Below, piece by piece: positions 52,911 to 60,476 of a DNA stretch of 64,000 nucleotides; the stretch's first letter is position 1; each line of letters begins with the position of its first letter. A model generated the notes under the pieces. It had not been told where the DNA came from, made no database searches, and saw only the letters and a list, made by a program, of their open reading frames with translations. Source of the DNA: Faecousia sp. (lineage in GTDB: Bacteria > Bacillota > Clostridia > Oscillospirales > Oscillospiraceae); NCBI GenBank assembly GCA_029257335.1, contig JARIBV010000068.1, positions 1 to 64,000 of the forward strand, given 5' to 3'. Position numbers and translations under genes: made by a program.

Positions 52911-52988
52911 ACTGATTTACCACCGTCTCCCTAAAATGATTGACTGTTATAATATTTTGATTGATCTATGAGAATTATATCATACCAG

Positions 52989-53192
52989 CAAAAAAGCGGC
53001 AGAGAAAATTTCCTCTGCCACAAATTTTCGCCGCTATACCGCTGTGTCCAGCATATTTTCGATGAAAATGCCATAGCCCGGTGGGGTCATTCATCAGCAC
53101 ATGGGTCACAGCGCCCACCGGTTTCCCGTCCTGGATGATGGGGCTGCCGCCCACCAGTGATTTCCATTGGGGAAAGCAACTGTTGTAGAAAG
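52989..53192 (-). repeat. spoIVB 3'-end copy D with core and terminator
   Basis: 53025-53149 aligns with the spoIVB 3' end (about 13 differences in 113 positions by eye, with one deleted base that breaks the frame); 53150-53192 is the shared core; 52996-53019 forms a stem GGCAGAG/CTCTGCC with T-run on the minus strand. The stretch from the stop codon to the hairpin is the same as after the intact spoIVB up to the MITE. Confidence 0.88.
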
Positions 53193-53214
53193 CGAAATAT
53201 ACCGGGCACCATTA

Positions 53215-53427
53215 TCAATCCTCAAAATAGAACAGCTCCTCGAACTTTTTGTCCAGTGCAATGCACAAAATCAATGCTAATTTTGCTGTGGGATTAAACT
53301 GGCCCGTTTCAATCGAGCTAATCGTATTTCTTGATACACCGACCATTTCCGCCAGTGCCGCCTGAGATAGTTTCTTTTCGCTTCTGGCTTCTTTTAGGTT
53401 GTTTTTTAGAATTAACACATCATCCAT
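53215..53427 (-). CDS. XRE-family transcriptional regulator
   Basis: A 70-residue Cro/CI-like regulator that is almost only a helix-turn-helix (SQAALAEMVGVSRNTISSIE). It starts at ATG 53427, 15 bp after the stop codon of the DUF6442-like gene, so the two form an operon. This pairing of a small regulator and a small membrane protein resembles a control or toxin-antitoxin-like module; that is inference. It probably binds the dyad at the upstream promoter (54252-54292). Confidence 0.85.
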   Translation of the reverse strand: MDDVLILKNNLKEARSEKKLSQAALAEMVGVSRNTISSIETGQFNPTAKLALILCIALDKKFEELFYFED

Positions 53428-53442
53428 GATATCACGATATCC

Positions 53443-53760
53443 TTATATAATTTTCATAAAGTATACAACAAAAAGAAGTATCGAGGTAAATCCCCACAAA
53501 ACAGCACAGAAAAGCGGTGTTTTTTCTCTTTGGCGAATCCACTTATATACATATTGCGCACAAACGATAGCGCAATAGATTGCGTATATATCCTGATATG
53601 GCTGATCAAAGTAAATATTAATTGCCATCACAATCAGACATGCGATTAAGCCCACAAGCAAACCGACATGATTGCTTCTTAACAGGATATCCATTTCCAT
53701 TTCATCCAGACTGTTCCGCTTCTTACTTTGGGCTTTTTTTAAAATTTCTTCTTTGTTCAT
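53443..53760 (-). CDS. DUF6442-like small membrane protein (copy 2)
   Basis: A 105-residue protein with a charged N-terminus (MNKEEILKKAQ) and three hydrophobic segments, about residues 30-50, 55-72 and 80-103. It is a paralogue of the protein at 53893-54225, with the same MNKxxILxKAQ start. The ATG at 53760 has GGAG upstream. It is co-transcribed with the XRE gene that follows. Its function is unknown. Confidence 0.72.
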   Translation of the reverse strand: MNKEEILKKAQSKKRNSLDEMEMDILLRSNHVGLLVGLIACLIVMAINIYFDQPYQDIYAIYCAIVCAQYVYKWIRQREKTPLFCAVLWGFTSILLFVVYFMKII

Positions 53761-53828
53761 GGTAAGTCTCCTTGTCAAAGTCATCACTATGTATGATGAG
53801 AATAAATGCATCGAAGTTCTTATACAAT

Positions 53829-53882
53829 TTTTCGCTTCCGGCTTCTTTTGGGTTGTTTTTTAGAATGGAAGCATCCTCTATT
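53829..53882 (-). pseudogene. Relic of the N-terminus of an XRE gene
   Basis: About 54 bp that match the first codons of the XRE gene at 53374-53427 (minus-strand reading ASILKNNPKEAGSEK against VLILKNNLKEARSEK). It lies right after the first DUF6442-like gene, where the second has its XRE partner. The rest of the gene is lost, so the DUF6442-XRE pair was duplicated in tandem and one regulator decayed. Confidence 0.75.
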
Positions 53883-53892
53883 TCTGCTTTCT

Positions 53893-54225
53893 TTACCACT
53901 CAACACCGACCATTCTGCAAACAGTCAACCCCAGATTTACAACAATAACAACAAAACTTATGATTGCAAGAATCAAGTAGAAAGGTTTTTCTTCGTTTCG
54001 CCATTGCGCATACATATCCCCACACAGACCCGCAAAAAACATAGCATACGCCTCAGTAGGAATTGGCGTGGAAGTAAATAAACCAGTTAGAGCAATTACA
54101 CAAAAAACTGCATCTACGCCAATGCGGCCATACACCCGAGCTTGGTTTTTCCTGTGTTTTGTCCCTTCATCTATGCCCGCTTTCCCTTCCTTTTGCGCTT
54201 TCAATAAAATATCACTTTTATTCAT
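53893..54225 (-). CDS. DUF6442-like small membrane protein (copy 1)
   Basis: A 110-residue protein with a polar N-terminal third (MNKSDILLKAQKEGKAGID) and three hydrophobic segments, about residues 33-50, 55-72 and 80-105. The ATG at 54225 has a GGGGGA upstream. It is first behind the promoter at 54270-54298. Its own XRE partner is reduced to a relic, so the XRE at 53215-53427 may control both copies. Confidence 0.72.
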   Translation of the reverse strand: MNKSDILLKAQKEGKAGIDEGTKHRKNQARVYGRIGVDAVFCVIALTGLFTSTPIPTEAYAMFFAGLCGDMYAQWRNEEKPFYLILAIISFVVIVVNLGLTVCRMVGVEW

Positions 54226-54251
54226 CTGGCATCCCCCTTTCAATTATGACA

Positions 54252-54298
54252 AGTAAACTTGGTATTCACATTGTAGCATAGCCAAGTTTACTTGTCAA
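54252..54298 (-). promoter_or_regulatory. Promoter and operator of the DUF6442-XRE module
   Basis: On the minus strand, TTGACA (54293-54298), 17-bp spacer and TACAAT (54270-54275). The inverted repeat AAGTAAACTTGG / CCAAGTTTACTT flanks the -10 box, one arm in the spacer and one just downstream. It is a good candidate operator for the XRE protein. Confidence 0.75.
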
Positions 54299-54300
54299 TA

Positions 54301-54326
54301 AGATTGCAAAGTTTTCTTTGCAATCT
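54301..54326. promoter_or_regulatory. Hairpin upstream of the DUF6442 promoter
   Basis: A perfect 11-bp stem with a TTTT loop between the MITE copy and the DUF6442 promoter. It could terminate transcription from spoIVB. Confidence 0.45.
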
Positions 54327-54428
54327 ATAAAATGCAAAAATTCCAGCAGGAAATCAGGCTGTATCCCTGTTTCTTGCTGGAATTTATTTTGCCGTTTTTA
54401 AGAAAAGCGAGTTTTTGTACAGCCCCAA
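54322..54428. mobile_element. MITE-like element, partial inverted copy
   Basis: An inverted, incomplete copy of the element at 128-272. The TIR at 54412-54428 and the internal hairpin are conserved, with few differences; the distal TIR is missing. It lies 10 bp after the spoIVB stop, at the place where copy D has its terminator, and so replaces the native spoIVB terminator. Confidence 0.72.
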
Positions 54429-54438
54429 ATTTTCGCCG

Positions 54439-55407
54439 CTATGCCGCTGCATCCAGCATATTTTCGATGAAAATGCCATAGCCCGTGGTGGGGTCATTCA
54501 CCAGAACGTGGGTGACAGCCCCCACCAGCTTCCCGTCCTGAAGGATGGGGCTGCCGCTCATTCCCTGTACGATGCCCCCTGTGGTTTCCAAAAGGGCTTC
54601 GTCTGTCACATGAAGCAGTAGATTTCGTCCATTCAACGATTCATCCGGATATAGTTTCAGAATCTCCACAGAATACTCCTGAACCTGGCTATCCGAAACA
54701 GTTGACAAAATCGTGGCAGGTCCGGTATGAATCTCTTCCTCCTGTGCGACCGGCAGAGGTGTGCCGGGCCAGCCGGTGAGAGCTTTGCCAAATACTCCGC
54801 AGGGCGTATTCCGCTCAAGGTCCCCCAGAATTTTTCGATTCTCAAACGCCCCAATCAGCTGCCCCGGTGCTCCGGATTTCCCTTTTTTTATCCCAGCCAC
54901 CTGGGCCTCCAGCACATTCCCTCGACGAATGGGCAGAATCGTCCCCCGTCCGTCGCTGACCCCGTGGCCCAAGGCTCCAAATTCGCCGGAGCCGGGATCG
55001 TAGTACGTGACGGTTCCTACGCCTGTAATTCCCTCACGTACAAAAATACCCAGACGCTTTTCTCCTTCCGCCTCTTCGGGAATCAGGGTCAGATTCTTTT
55101 CTGCACCCTCTCTCAGCACAGTGATAATCAGTTCCCCTTTGCATCGGGCCACCAAATCCCGCAGGGTTTGAGCGTCCGCCACCTTTTGGCCGTCCACTTT
55201 TACAATCAGGTCTCCTTCCTGAAGTCCTGCCTTTTTGGCCTGCTTGCCCAATGTTTTGTCAATTTCTGCCACAAAAAGCCCTTCTCCTTCCAGCTCCAAC
55301 CCCACTGCTTTTCCCACAGGCACTAACACCTGTGCCGCAAATGCAGGCACCGCCAGCAGACTTATAAGCAACATCAATGTGACTGCACGAATCATCACTT
55401 TTTTCAC
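54439..55407 (-). CDS. spoIVB: SpoIVB peptidase (S55)
   Basis: A 322-residue secreted serine protease of sporulation. In the forespore it cleaves SpoIVFA and so triggers sigma-K activation in the mother cell. A signal/anchor segment (residues about 5-24) leads into a PDZ domain (about 35-110) and the S55 protease domain with His148 (GALGHGV) and Ser284 in GMSGSP. It is about 100 residues shorter than the B. subtilis protein, mostly in the N-terminal and central linkers. It starts at GTG. spo0A, which usually follows spoIVB, is not here; a repeat-rich accessory region takes its place. The 3' end has four decayed copies in that region. Confidence 0.95.
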   Translation of the reverse strand: MKKVMIRAVTLMLLISLLAVPAFAAQVLVPVGKAVGLELEGEGLFVAEIDKTLGKQAKKAGLQEGDLIVKVDGQKVADAQTLRDLVARCKGELIITVLREGAEKNLTLIPEEAEGEKRLGIFVREGITGVGTVTYYDPGSGEFGALGHGVSDGRGTILPIRRGNVLEAQVAGIKKGKSGAPGQLIGAFENRKILGDLERNTPCGVFGKALTGWPGTPLPVAQEEEIHTGPATILSTVSDSQVQEYSVEILKLYPDESLNGRNLLLHVTDEALLETTGGIVQGMSGSPILQDGKLVGAVTHVLVNDPTTGYGIFIENMLDAAA

Positions 55408-55597
55408 TTTCCATCTTCCTTTCCGCTTCGTTTCCTCCGCATAACTAATATGTCGGATTCAAGCGAAATCCATTCGGAAATCAATTAGAAAAACATGGTT
55501 TTTTTCCCGTTGTGTACAGCAAAAAAGCAGGAGCCACACAAATGCAATGCATTTCGTGGCTCCTGTTCTTAAATTTTGTAAAAATGGGAATGATTTC

Positions 55598-56251
55598 TTA
55601 TGATTGCATTGTAAATCTATAGAAATATTCGCACACAGGATACCAGGCCGCCAGCTTCGGCCCGATATAATTGCCCAAATCCGGGTCAAACAGCTGAGGC
55701 CCCGGTTCCAGAGATTCACTGGCTTCCAGTTTTCCCCGCCAGGAGAAATATGGCTCCAGTTCCTTTTGGGGGCATGGCTTGGGCCGCTTATAGGATTCTC
55801 CTTCCAAAATGAGCCCTGTTTTTTCCTGGGCCTGCCTCACCAGATTGATAAATGGTTCCGGCTTTTCTGCAATGGTTTTCCGAAACTGTTCCATGGCATC
55901 GATTTTAGGCTGCCAGAGTAAAAAACCAAAGCTTCCTCCCTCAGGGGACATTTGAAAATACAAGGTAGGGTGCCGCGACCAGGAATCCACAGGCCTGCGG
56001 ATGCTAAACCACAACGTTTCCTTGTAAGGAACCGGCGGATGCAGTCTGGCATCCCGATAGATGCGGGAAACCTTCAGCTCCACCCCGGGGATCTCTTTGA
56101 AATAGGGATAGACTGCCTGCCCCAGGGCCTTCATAGGTTCATATAAATGCTCCACATACTCCTGCTTGTGTGCCTCAAACCAAGTGCGTTCGTTATTCAG
56201 CCGAATGCCCCAGAGAAAATCCACCGTCTCTGGTGAAAAATGTTTTGCCAT
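55598..56251 (-). CDS. DUF2461 family protein
   Basis: A 217-residue protein of the DUF2461 (TIGR02453-like) family. It has the N-terminal FLWGIRLNNERTWFEAHK segment, the central SRIYRDARLHPPVPYKETLW segment and a FQMSPEG segment. No function is known. It follows folA by 9 bp on the same strand, so it may be the third gene of the thyA-folA operon. Confidence 0.85.
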   Translation of the reverse strand: MAKHFSPETVDFLWGIRLNNERTWFEAHKQEYVEHLYEPMKALGQAVYPYFKEIPGVELKVSRIYRDARLHPPVPYKETLWFSIRRPVDSWSRHPTLYFQMSPEGGSFGFLLWQPKIDAMEQFRKTIAEKPEPFINLVRQAQEKTGLILEGESYKRPKPCPQKELEPYFSWRGKLEASESLEPGPQLFDPDLGNYIGPKLAAWYPVCEYFYRFTMQS

Positions 56252-56260
56252 ATTGTCTCC

Positions 56261-56743
56261 TTATCTCTTGCGGCGGTATACGCAAAAACGGTAGGAAATC
56301 CCACCTTCCCACTGCTCTTCTCCCGGATCTTCACAAATCCATTGGGGGTCTTGGTCCAGATTGTGAAAAAATACATCAGATTTTGGGCTTGTCCCCACCT
56401 TGGTCACATAGACCGTATCACAGTAAGGCAGCATCTGTTCATAGACTGACGCCCCTCCAATGACCATGGTTTTCCCCTGAGCCAAGGCCAGGGCCTGTTC
56501 CGGGCTATGGGCAAGGAGCGCTCCCGCAACAGGGTCTTGCCTACGGCTCAGCACAATATTGACCCGATTGGGCAGTGGCTTTCCTCCTGGAAAATCCTGC
56601 AATGTACGACTTCCCACAATGACGCAGGCTCCTTTTGTCATCTGCCGGAAATATTTCCGGTCAGCGGACAGGGCCAGAGGCTGGGTGCCGTTGGCTCCAA
56701 TTCCCCAATCTTCATAAACTGCAACAATGGCTTCCATGGTCAT
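56261..56743 (-). CDS. folA: Dihydrofolate reductase
   Basis: A 160-residue DHFR that regenerates tetrahydrofolate after thymidylate synthase. It has the substrate loop IGANGTQPL, the VIVGSRT segment of the NADPH site and the VIGGASVY motif. It starts 3 bp after the thyA stop. Folate supply also feeds the methyl branch of the acs pathway, though that link is indirect. Confidence 0.94.
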   Translation of the reverse strand: MTMEAIVAVYEDWGIGANGTQPLALSADRKYFRQMTKGACVIVGSRTLQDFPGGKPLPNRVNIVLSRRQDPVAGALLAHSPEQALALAQGKTMVIGGASVYEQMLPYCDTVYVTKVGTSPKSDVFFHNLDQDPQWICEDPGEEQWEGGISYRFCVYRRKR

Positions 56744-56746
56744 TCC

Positions 56747-57583
56747 TCAAATGGCCACAGGAATCTTTTCCCCAAAGGGGCAGAATTCATACCCCTCCAG
56801 CCGAAAATCCTTGGCACAATAGTCATAAAAGTTATCTTTTTCTTCCATCACAAACTTCGGTGCAGAAAAACCGGGCTGCTCCAGCATCTTTTTGACCAGA
56901 GGCACATGACGATCATAAATGTGACAGTCCGCAATCACATGCACCAATTCCCCTGCCTCAAAGCCGGAAACCTTTGCCATCATATGAAGCAAAACGGCAT
57001 ACTGACACACATTCCAGTTATTGGCCGTCAGCATGTCCTGAGAACGCTGGTTCAGTATGGCATTGAGGGTATTTCCGGAAACATTGAAGGTCATGGAATA
57101 AGCGCAGGGATACAGATGCATTTCGTGCAGATCTTCAAAATTATACAAGTTGGTGAGAATCCGCCGGGAAGCCGGATTGTGCTTCAGGTCGTACAGGACC
57201 CGGTCCACCTGATCGAACTCTCCTTCCGGAAACTGATATTTTTTCCCCAGCTGGTAGCCATAGGCCTTGCCAATCGAGCCGGACTCATCCGCCCAACTGT
57301 CCCAGATATGACTGCTCAGATCCTTCACATTGTTGGATTTTTTCTGCCATATCCACAGCAGTTCATCCACGCAGCTTTGGAAAGCGGTACGCCGCAGTGT
57401 CATGACGGGAAATTCTTCCCGCAGATCGTAGCGGTTCACCACTCCAAATTTCTTCACTGTATGGGCAGGGGTTCCATCCTCCCACCGGGGGCGTACTTCC
57501 TGATCGGTGTCCCAGACACCGTTTTCTAAGATATCCAGGCATGTTGCCCGGTAAATTTCATCAGCTTTGCTCACATCATCCAC
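56747..57583 (-). CDS. thyA: Thymidylate synthase
   Basis: A 278-residue thymidylate synthase that methylates dUMP using methylene-THF. The dUMP-binding RSQDM region and the active-site Cys (LYPCAYS) are present. The usual PCH next to the Cys is PCA here, which marks a divergent Firmicutes subgroup. It is first of the thyA-folA pair. Confidence 0.92.
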   Translation of the reverse strand: MDDVSKADEIYRATCLDILENGVWDTDQEVRPRWEDGTPAHTVKKFGVVNRYDLREEFPVMTLRRTAFQSCVDELLWIWQKKSNNVKDLSSHIWDSWADESGSIGKAYGYQLGKKYQFPEGEFDQVDRVLYDLKHNPASRRILTNLYNFEDLHEMHLYPCAYSMTFNVSGNTLNAILNQRSQDMLTANNWNVCQYAVLLHMMAKVSGFEAGELVHVIADCHIYDRHVPLVKKMLEQPGFSAPKFVMEEKDNFYDYCAKDFRLEGYEFCPFGEKIPVAI

Positions 57584-57674
57584 CCTTTCTGTTTTTTGTC
57601 CATTGTATCATAAAAAAAACTGACAGGCAATGACCATGAGATACGCTGTCCGGTGTTTTTGTCCTTGAAGTGGC

Positions 57675-57703
57675 TTGACGGATTCATAAAAAGATGTTAA
57701 AAT
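57675..57703 (+). promoter_or_regulatory. Promoter of tRNA-Leu
   Basis: TTGACG (57675-57680), 17-bp spacer, TAAAAT (57698-57703), 12 bp before the tRNA. Confidence 0.75.
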
Positions 57704-57715
57704 GATACAGATGAT

Positions 57716-57802
57716 GTCGGTGTGGTGGAACAGGCAGACACAAGGGACTTAAAATCCCTCGCCGTAAAAAGCGTACCGGTTCGATCCCGGTCACCGGCAC
57801 CA
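57716..57802 (+). tRNA. tRNA-Leu (anticodon TAA)
   Basis: An 87-nt tRNA with CCA encoded. The acceptor stem GTCGGTG pairs with CACCGGC (one G-T), the anticodon loop is CTTAAAA, and the long variable arm is typical of leucine tRNA. Confidence 0.95.
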
Positions 57803-57966
57803 GCACAGGGTCTGCGTATGCATTTTGTGTACGCAGACTTTTGCTATTCCCGGATATCTGCGCGCAGGGCTTCTTTGGGAAGCAGACTGCTTATTATACA
57901 AAATGAGGGCACGCATAACAACGCTTATGCATGCCCTCATTTCAATTTTTCCGACCTTTTTGCGGT

Positions 57967-58530
57967 TTACTTCTTATCCGTACCGGGAACAGCGGTGGGA
58001 ACCGGAATGTCATTTCTCACAGCAGAAACCAGATACATTCCTTCATCTGTACACAGATCCACCACAAACCAGGGGGCCAGACGCTGTCCCAGCTCCTGGG
58101 CACTCATAACCTGTTCCGGCTTCCCAGTGCTATGGGCCAGCATGAGCCGACCGCCGGGCTTTACAAAATCGGCAAGCCGCGGGATCAGCTGCCCCAGATC
58201 TTTGAACTCCGGCAGAGCGTCCACCAGGAGGCAGCGATCAAAGCCATGGTCAAATTTACAGGCTCGAATGTCTGCGCGGATCATATGGACTTCCGGCATT
58301 GTGAATTTTTTCTTTCCTTCTGCCAGTTTTTCTGCAGAATAATCTACACCGGTAATGCCGGCAACCTTTTTTGCTAAGTATAGCGGAAATAATTCTCCGT
58401 TTCCGCAAGCTACATCCAGCACTTGCAGACCAGGCCGCAAGTTGGCCAGCTCTACGATTTTCTCCACAGCATCACGGCGGGAGGCCGGCACCTCAGTGGG
58501 AATTACAGCAGCTTTCATTTCGGCATACAT
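57967..58530 (-). CDS. Class I SAM-dependent methyltransferase
   Basis: A 187-residue methyltransferase with motif I VLDVACGNGE (about residues 37-46), an acidic motif II (GVDYS) and a post-motif LLVDALPEF. This is the UbiE/MenG-like small-molecule or protein type, without a recognisable specificity. The ATG has GAGGTGA at 8 bp. It stands alone. Confidence 0.85.
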   Translation of the reverse strand: MYAEMKAAVIPTEVPASRRDAVEKIVELANLRPGLQVLDVACGNGELFPLYLAKKVAGITGVDYSAEKLAEGKKKFTMPEVHMIRADIRACKFDHGFDRCLLVDALPEFKDLGQLIPRLADFVKPGGRLMLAHSTGKPEQVMSAQELGQRLAPWFVVDLCTDEGMYLVSAVRNDIPVPTAVPGTDKK

Positions 58531-58865
58531 ATCCGATCACCTCATTTTCAATACTAACACCTCTTCGGGATGCAGATATCTATTATAACCAAACACAGCA
58601 AAAAAATCCAGTAAATTTATGTGCACAAAGTGTAAAATTCTTGAAAATTTTTTATCGCATCCCATGACCGAGAAGCCGCAGACCGGGGATCTTCCGTTTT
58701 GAAGAGCAAAACCGGGCATGCATGAATCCAGATAGCTGTATATGCTCTAAGGAATCGCAGAAAGTCTCGCCATGGAAATCTGTCTTTTGGTTCTCTGATG
58801 AAGTATGAAAACTGGAAAACAAAAAACTCGGAAAGAACTCAAGGAGATGCCCATGAGGATAAAAA
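58531..58865. other. Intergenic region without a recognised gene
   Basis: About 335 bp upstream of the methyltransferase gene. A TATAAT-like box on the minus strand near 58580 may belong to its promoter. I see no other gene. Confidence 0.4.
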
Positions 58866-58896
58866 AAACAAACCCCTTCCTTAATTAGAAGGGGTT
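58863..58896 (-). terminator. Terminator after tRNA-Val
   Basis: A 9-bp stem (58871-58879 with 58888-58896) followed by a T-run on the minus strand. Confidence 0.85.
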
Positions 58897-58909
58897 CGCT
58901 TTTTAAGTT

Positions 58910-58986
58910 TGGTGGAGACTACTGGACTCGAACCAGTGACCTCTTGCGTGTGAAGCAAGCGCTCTAACCAGCTGAGCTAAGCCTCC
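58910..58986 (-). tRNA. tRNA-Val (anticodon CAC)
   Basis: A 77-nt cloverleaf with CCA encoded. The anticodon loop reads TTCACAC, giving anticodon CAC. The acceptor stem GGAGGCT pairs with AGTCTCC with one G-T. A promoter (TTGCAT, 16 bp, TATAAT at 59003-59030) lies upstream on the minus strand. Confidence 0.93.
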
Positions 58987-59127
58987 GTTCAGGACGAGAT
59001 TCATTATACCACAGTTTTGTAAAAATGCAAGCCCTATTTTTAAATTTTTTCAATTCTTTTTTACTCCCTTCAATGATCTGCCAATGGTAAAATTTATCTA
59101 TTGTTGGCAAAGAAGTTTTTACTTATA

Positions 59128-59156
59128 TTGACTTTGCGTATGTCCTCTGCTACAAT
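59128..59156 (+). promoter_or_regulatory. Promoter of the lipoprotein gene
   Basis: TTGACT (59128-59133), 17-bp spacer, TACAAT (59151-59156). Confidence 0.75.
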
Positions 59157-59205
59157 GTCCGGTGGCGAATGTCACATTGCTATTAAAAACAACATGGAGG
59201 AACAT

Positions 59206-59916
59206 ATGAAAAAGCTGATTTTAATTGCGCTGTCTCTGGGGTTGGTCCTGGCTATGACTGCCTGCGGCTCTTCAAAAGATACTGCCGAGACAACCGCAGC
59301 AACCACTGCTGCAACTACTGCAACTACCGCTCCGGCTACCGACAAAACCGCCCCCTCCGCATCTGAACCCAATGCTTCTTTTGACGCTGCACAGGCAGCT
59401 CCTGTCATTGGTGTCTGGCAGTTCCAGTACACCATTCCCGCAGAAACCTTCAACCTGGAGGGCTTTGAAACTCCTCTGAATATCCAGATGCTCTACACCC
59501 TGTCTGAGGATGCAACATGGTTCATCACCGTGGATTGGGACAAGACCAATGCCAATATCGAAGAGTTCAGCAAATCCCTCTCTACCTATACCTGCGAGCT
59601 TATGTACAAGCAGTTTGCCGACAAAAATCTTGACAAAGATCAGGCAAACGAAGCCATGCAGAGCCAGTACGGCAAGACCGTGGAAGAATATGTAGATGAG
59701 CTGATTGCGCAAACCCTCTCTGTTGAAGCGCTGTCCGCCAGCACCCCCGAGGACAGCGGCACCTACTATGTAGAAGGCGGCTCTCTGCATCTGTCCAACC
59801 CTTCCTCCTCTGCCGAGGAAGTCATCACCTTTACTTTGGAAGGCGATACATTGACCTTGCAGTCTTCCGACAATCCTCTTCAGGATCCCCTGGTTATGAC
59901 CCGCATCGCTGACTGA
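59206..59916 (+). CDS. Putative lipoprotein, unknown function
   Basis: A 236-residue protein with a lipobox (LAMTACGS, Cys20) after a signal peptide, so it is lipid-anchored on the outside of the membrane. A Thr/Ala-rich spacer (about residues 27-65) leads to a globular domain that contains a GVWQFQY start and a C-terminal EGDTLTLQ segment, resembling lipocalin-like small secreted proteins. No named family is assigned. The ATG at 59206 has GGAGG at 7 bp. Confidence 0.78.
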   Translation: MKKLILIALSLGLVLAMTACGSSKDTAETTAATTAATTATTAPATDKTAPSASEPNASFDAAQAAPVIGVWQFQYTIPAETFNLEGFETPLNIQMLYTLSEDATWFITVDWDKTNANIEEFSKSLSTYTCELMYKQFADKNLDKDQANEAMQSQYGKTVEEYVDELIAQTLSVEALSASTPEDSGTYYVEGGSLHLSNPSSSAEEVITFTLEGDTLTLQSSDNPLQDPLVMTRIAD

Positions 59917-59932
59917 TTGACATTGCATTCAA

Positions 59933-59973
59933 AACGGCTGCCTCATCCGAATCGGTAAGGCAGCCGTCTTTTT
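59933..59973 (+). terminator. Terminator after the lipoprotein gene
   Basis: A 10-bp stem (59933-59942 with 59958-59967) followed by a T-run. Confidence 0.88.
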
Positions 59974-60349
59974 ATTCCTGCACTGTTTCCCGGGTCTTTA
60001 AAAATGCTGTTGCAGCCTCCAAAAGCGCCGGGGCATTGCGAACTCTGGAAAGCTGTTCCAACAGCGCCACATAGCCGGTTTCATTGCTGTCATTCACAAA
60101 ATAGGACCCATTGGTATAGGAAAACAGCACCAAATAGGGACGCTCCTGCCGATAACGGAGCTTGGCCCTTGTACTGGGTTCATAATTCAGCAGCATGACC
60201 CGTCCTTCTTTTCGAATGGCCAGGGCACCATCTTCCTGCTCCTCTACTGCATACCCCATTTGCTCCAGAAGCTCCATGGGCTTGGGCTGCTCCGATATTC
60301 TCTGCTTTTTGCGAAACAATGCCTTCATCCGTTCCATCCAGTCAGCCAT
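59972..60349 (-). CDS. Hypothetical protein, 125 residues
   Basis: A 125-residue, charged soluble protein. The N-terminal segment is a basic helix, and the middle (NYEPSTRAKLRYRQERPYL) is basic. No family is recognised. The ATG at 60349 is the best of several in-frame ATGs, but its ribosome site is weak, so the start is uncertain. Confidence 0.6.
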   Translation of the reverse strand: MADWMERMKALFRKKQRISEQPKPMELLEQMGYAVEEQEDGALAIRKEGRVMLLNYEPSTRAKLRYRQERPYLVLFSYTNGSYFVNDSNETGYVALLEQLSRVRNAPALLEAATAFLKTRETVQE

Positions 60350-60410
60350 ATCATACACCATCCTTTCTACGATCTCCATTATACTACAAATATTCCATTG
60401 TGTCTGCACA

Positions 60411-60446
60411 AATAATACCCCCAGCTTTTGTTGGGGGTATTATTTA
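60411..60446. terminator. Terminator, possibly bidirectional
   Basis: A 13-bp stem AATAATACCCCCA / its complement with a 7-nt loop and T-rich flanks on both strands. It follows the alarmone synthetase gene on the minus strand. Confidence 0.85.
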
Positions 60447-60476
60447 TAGAAAACATATTCACTCTTTTCTATGGTG

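Noticed and set aside
53025..53192. Copy D as a small functional SpoIVB-like peptidase gene
   Set aside because: It has no start, lacks His and PDZ regions, and a single-base deletion breaks the frame.
49869..53192. CRISPR array or ordinary IS insertions as the explanation of the repeats
   Set aside because: Repeats are about 150-200 bp, diverged and unevenly spaced by genes; there are no cas genes, transposase, or inverted repeats bounding the units.
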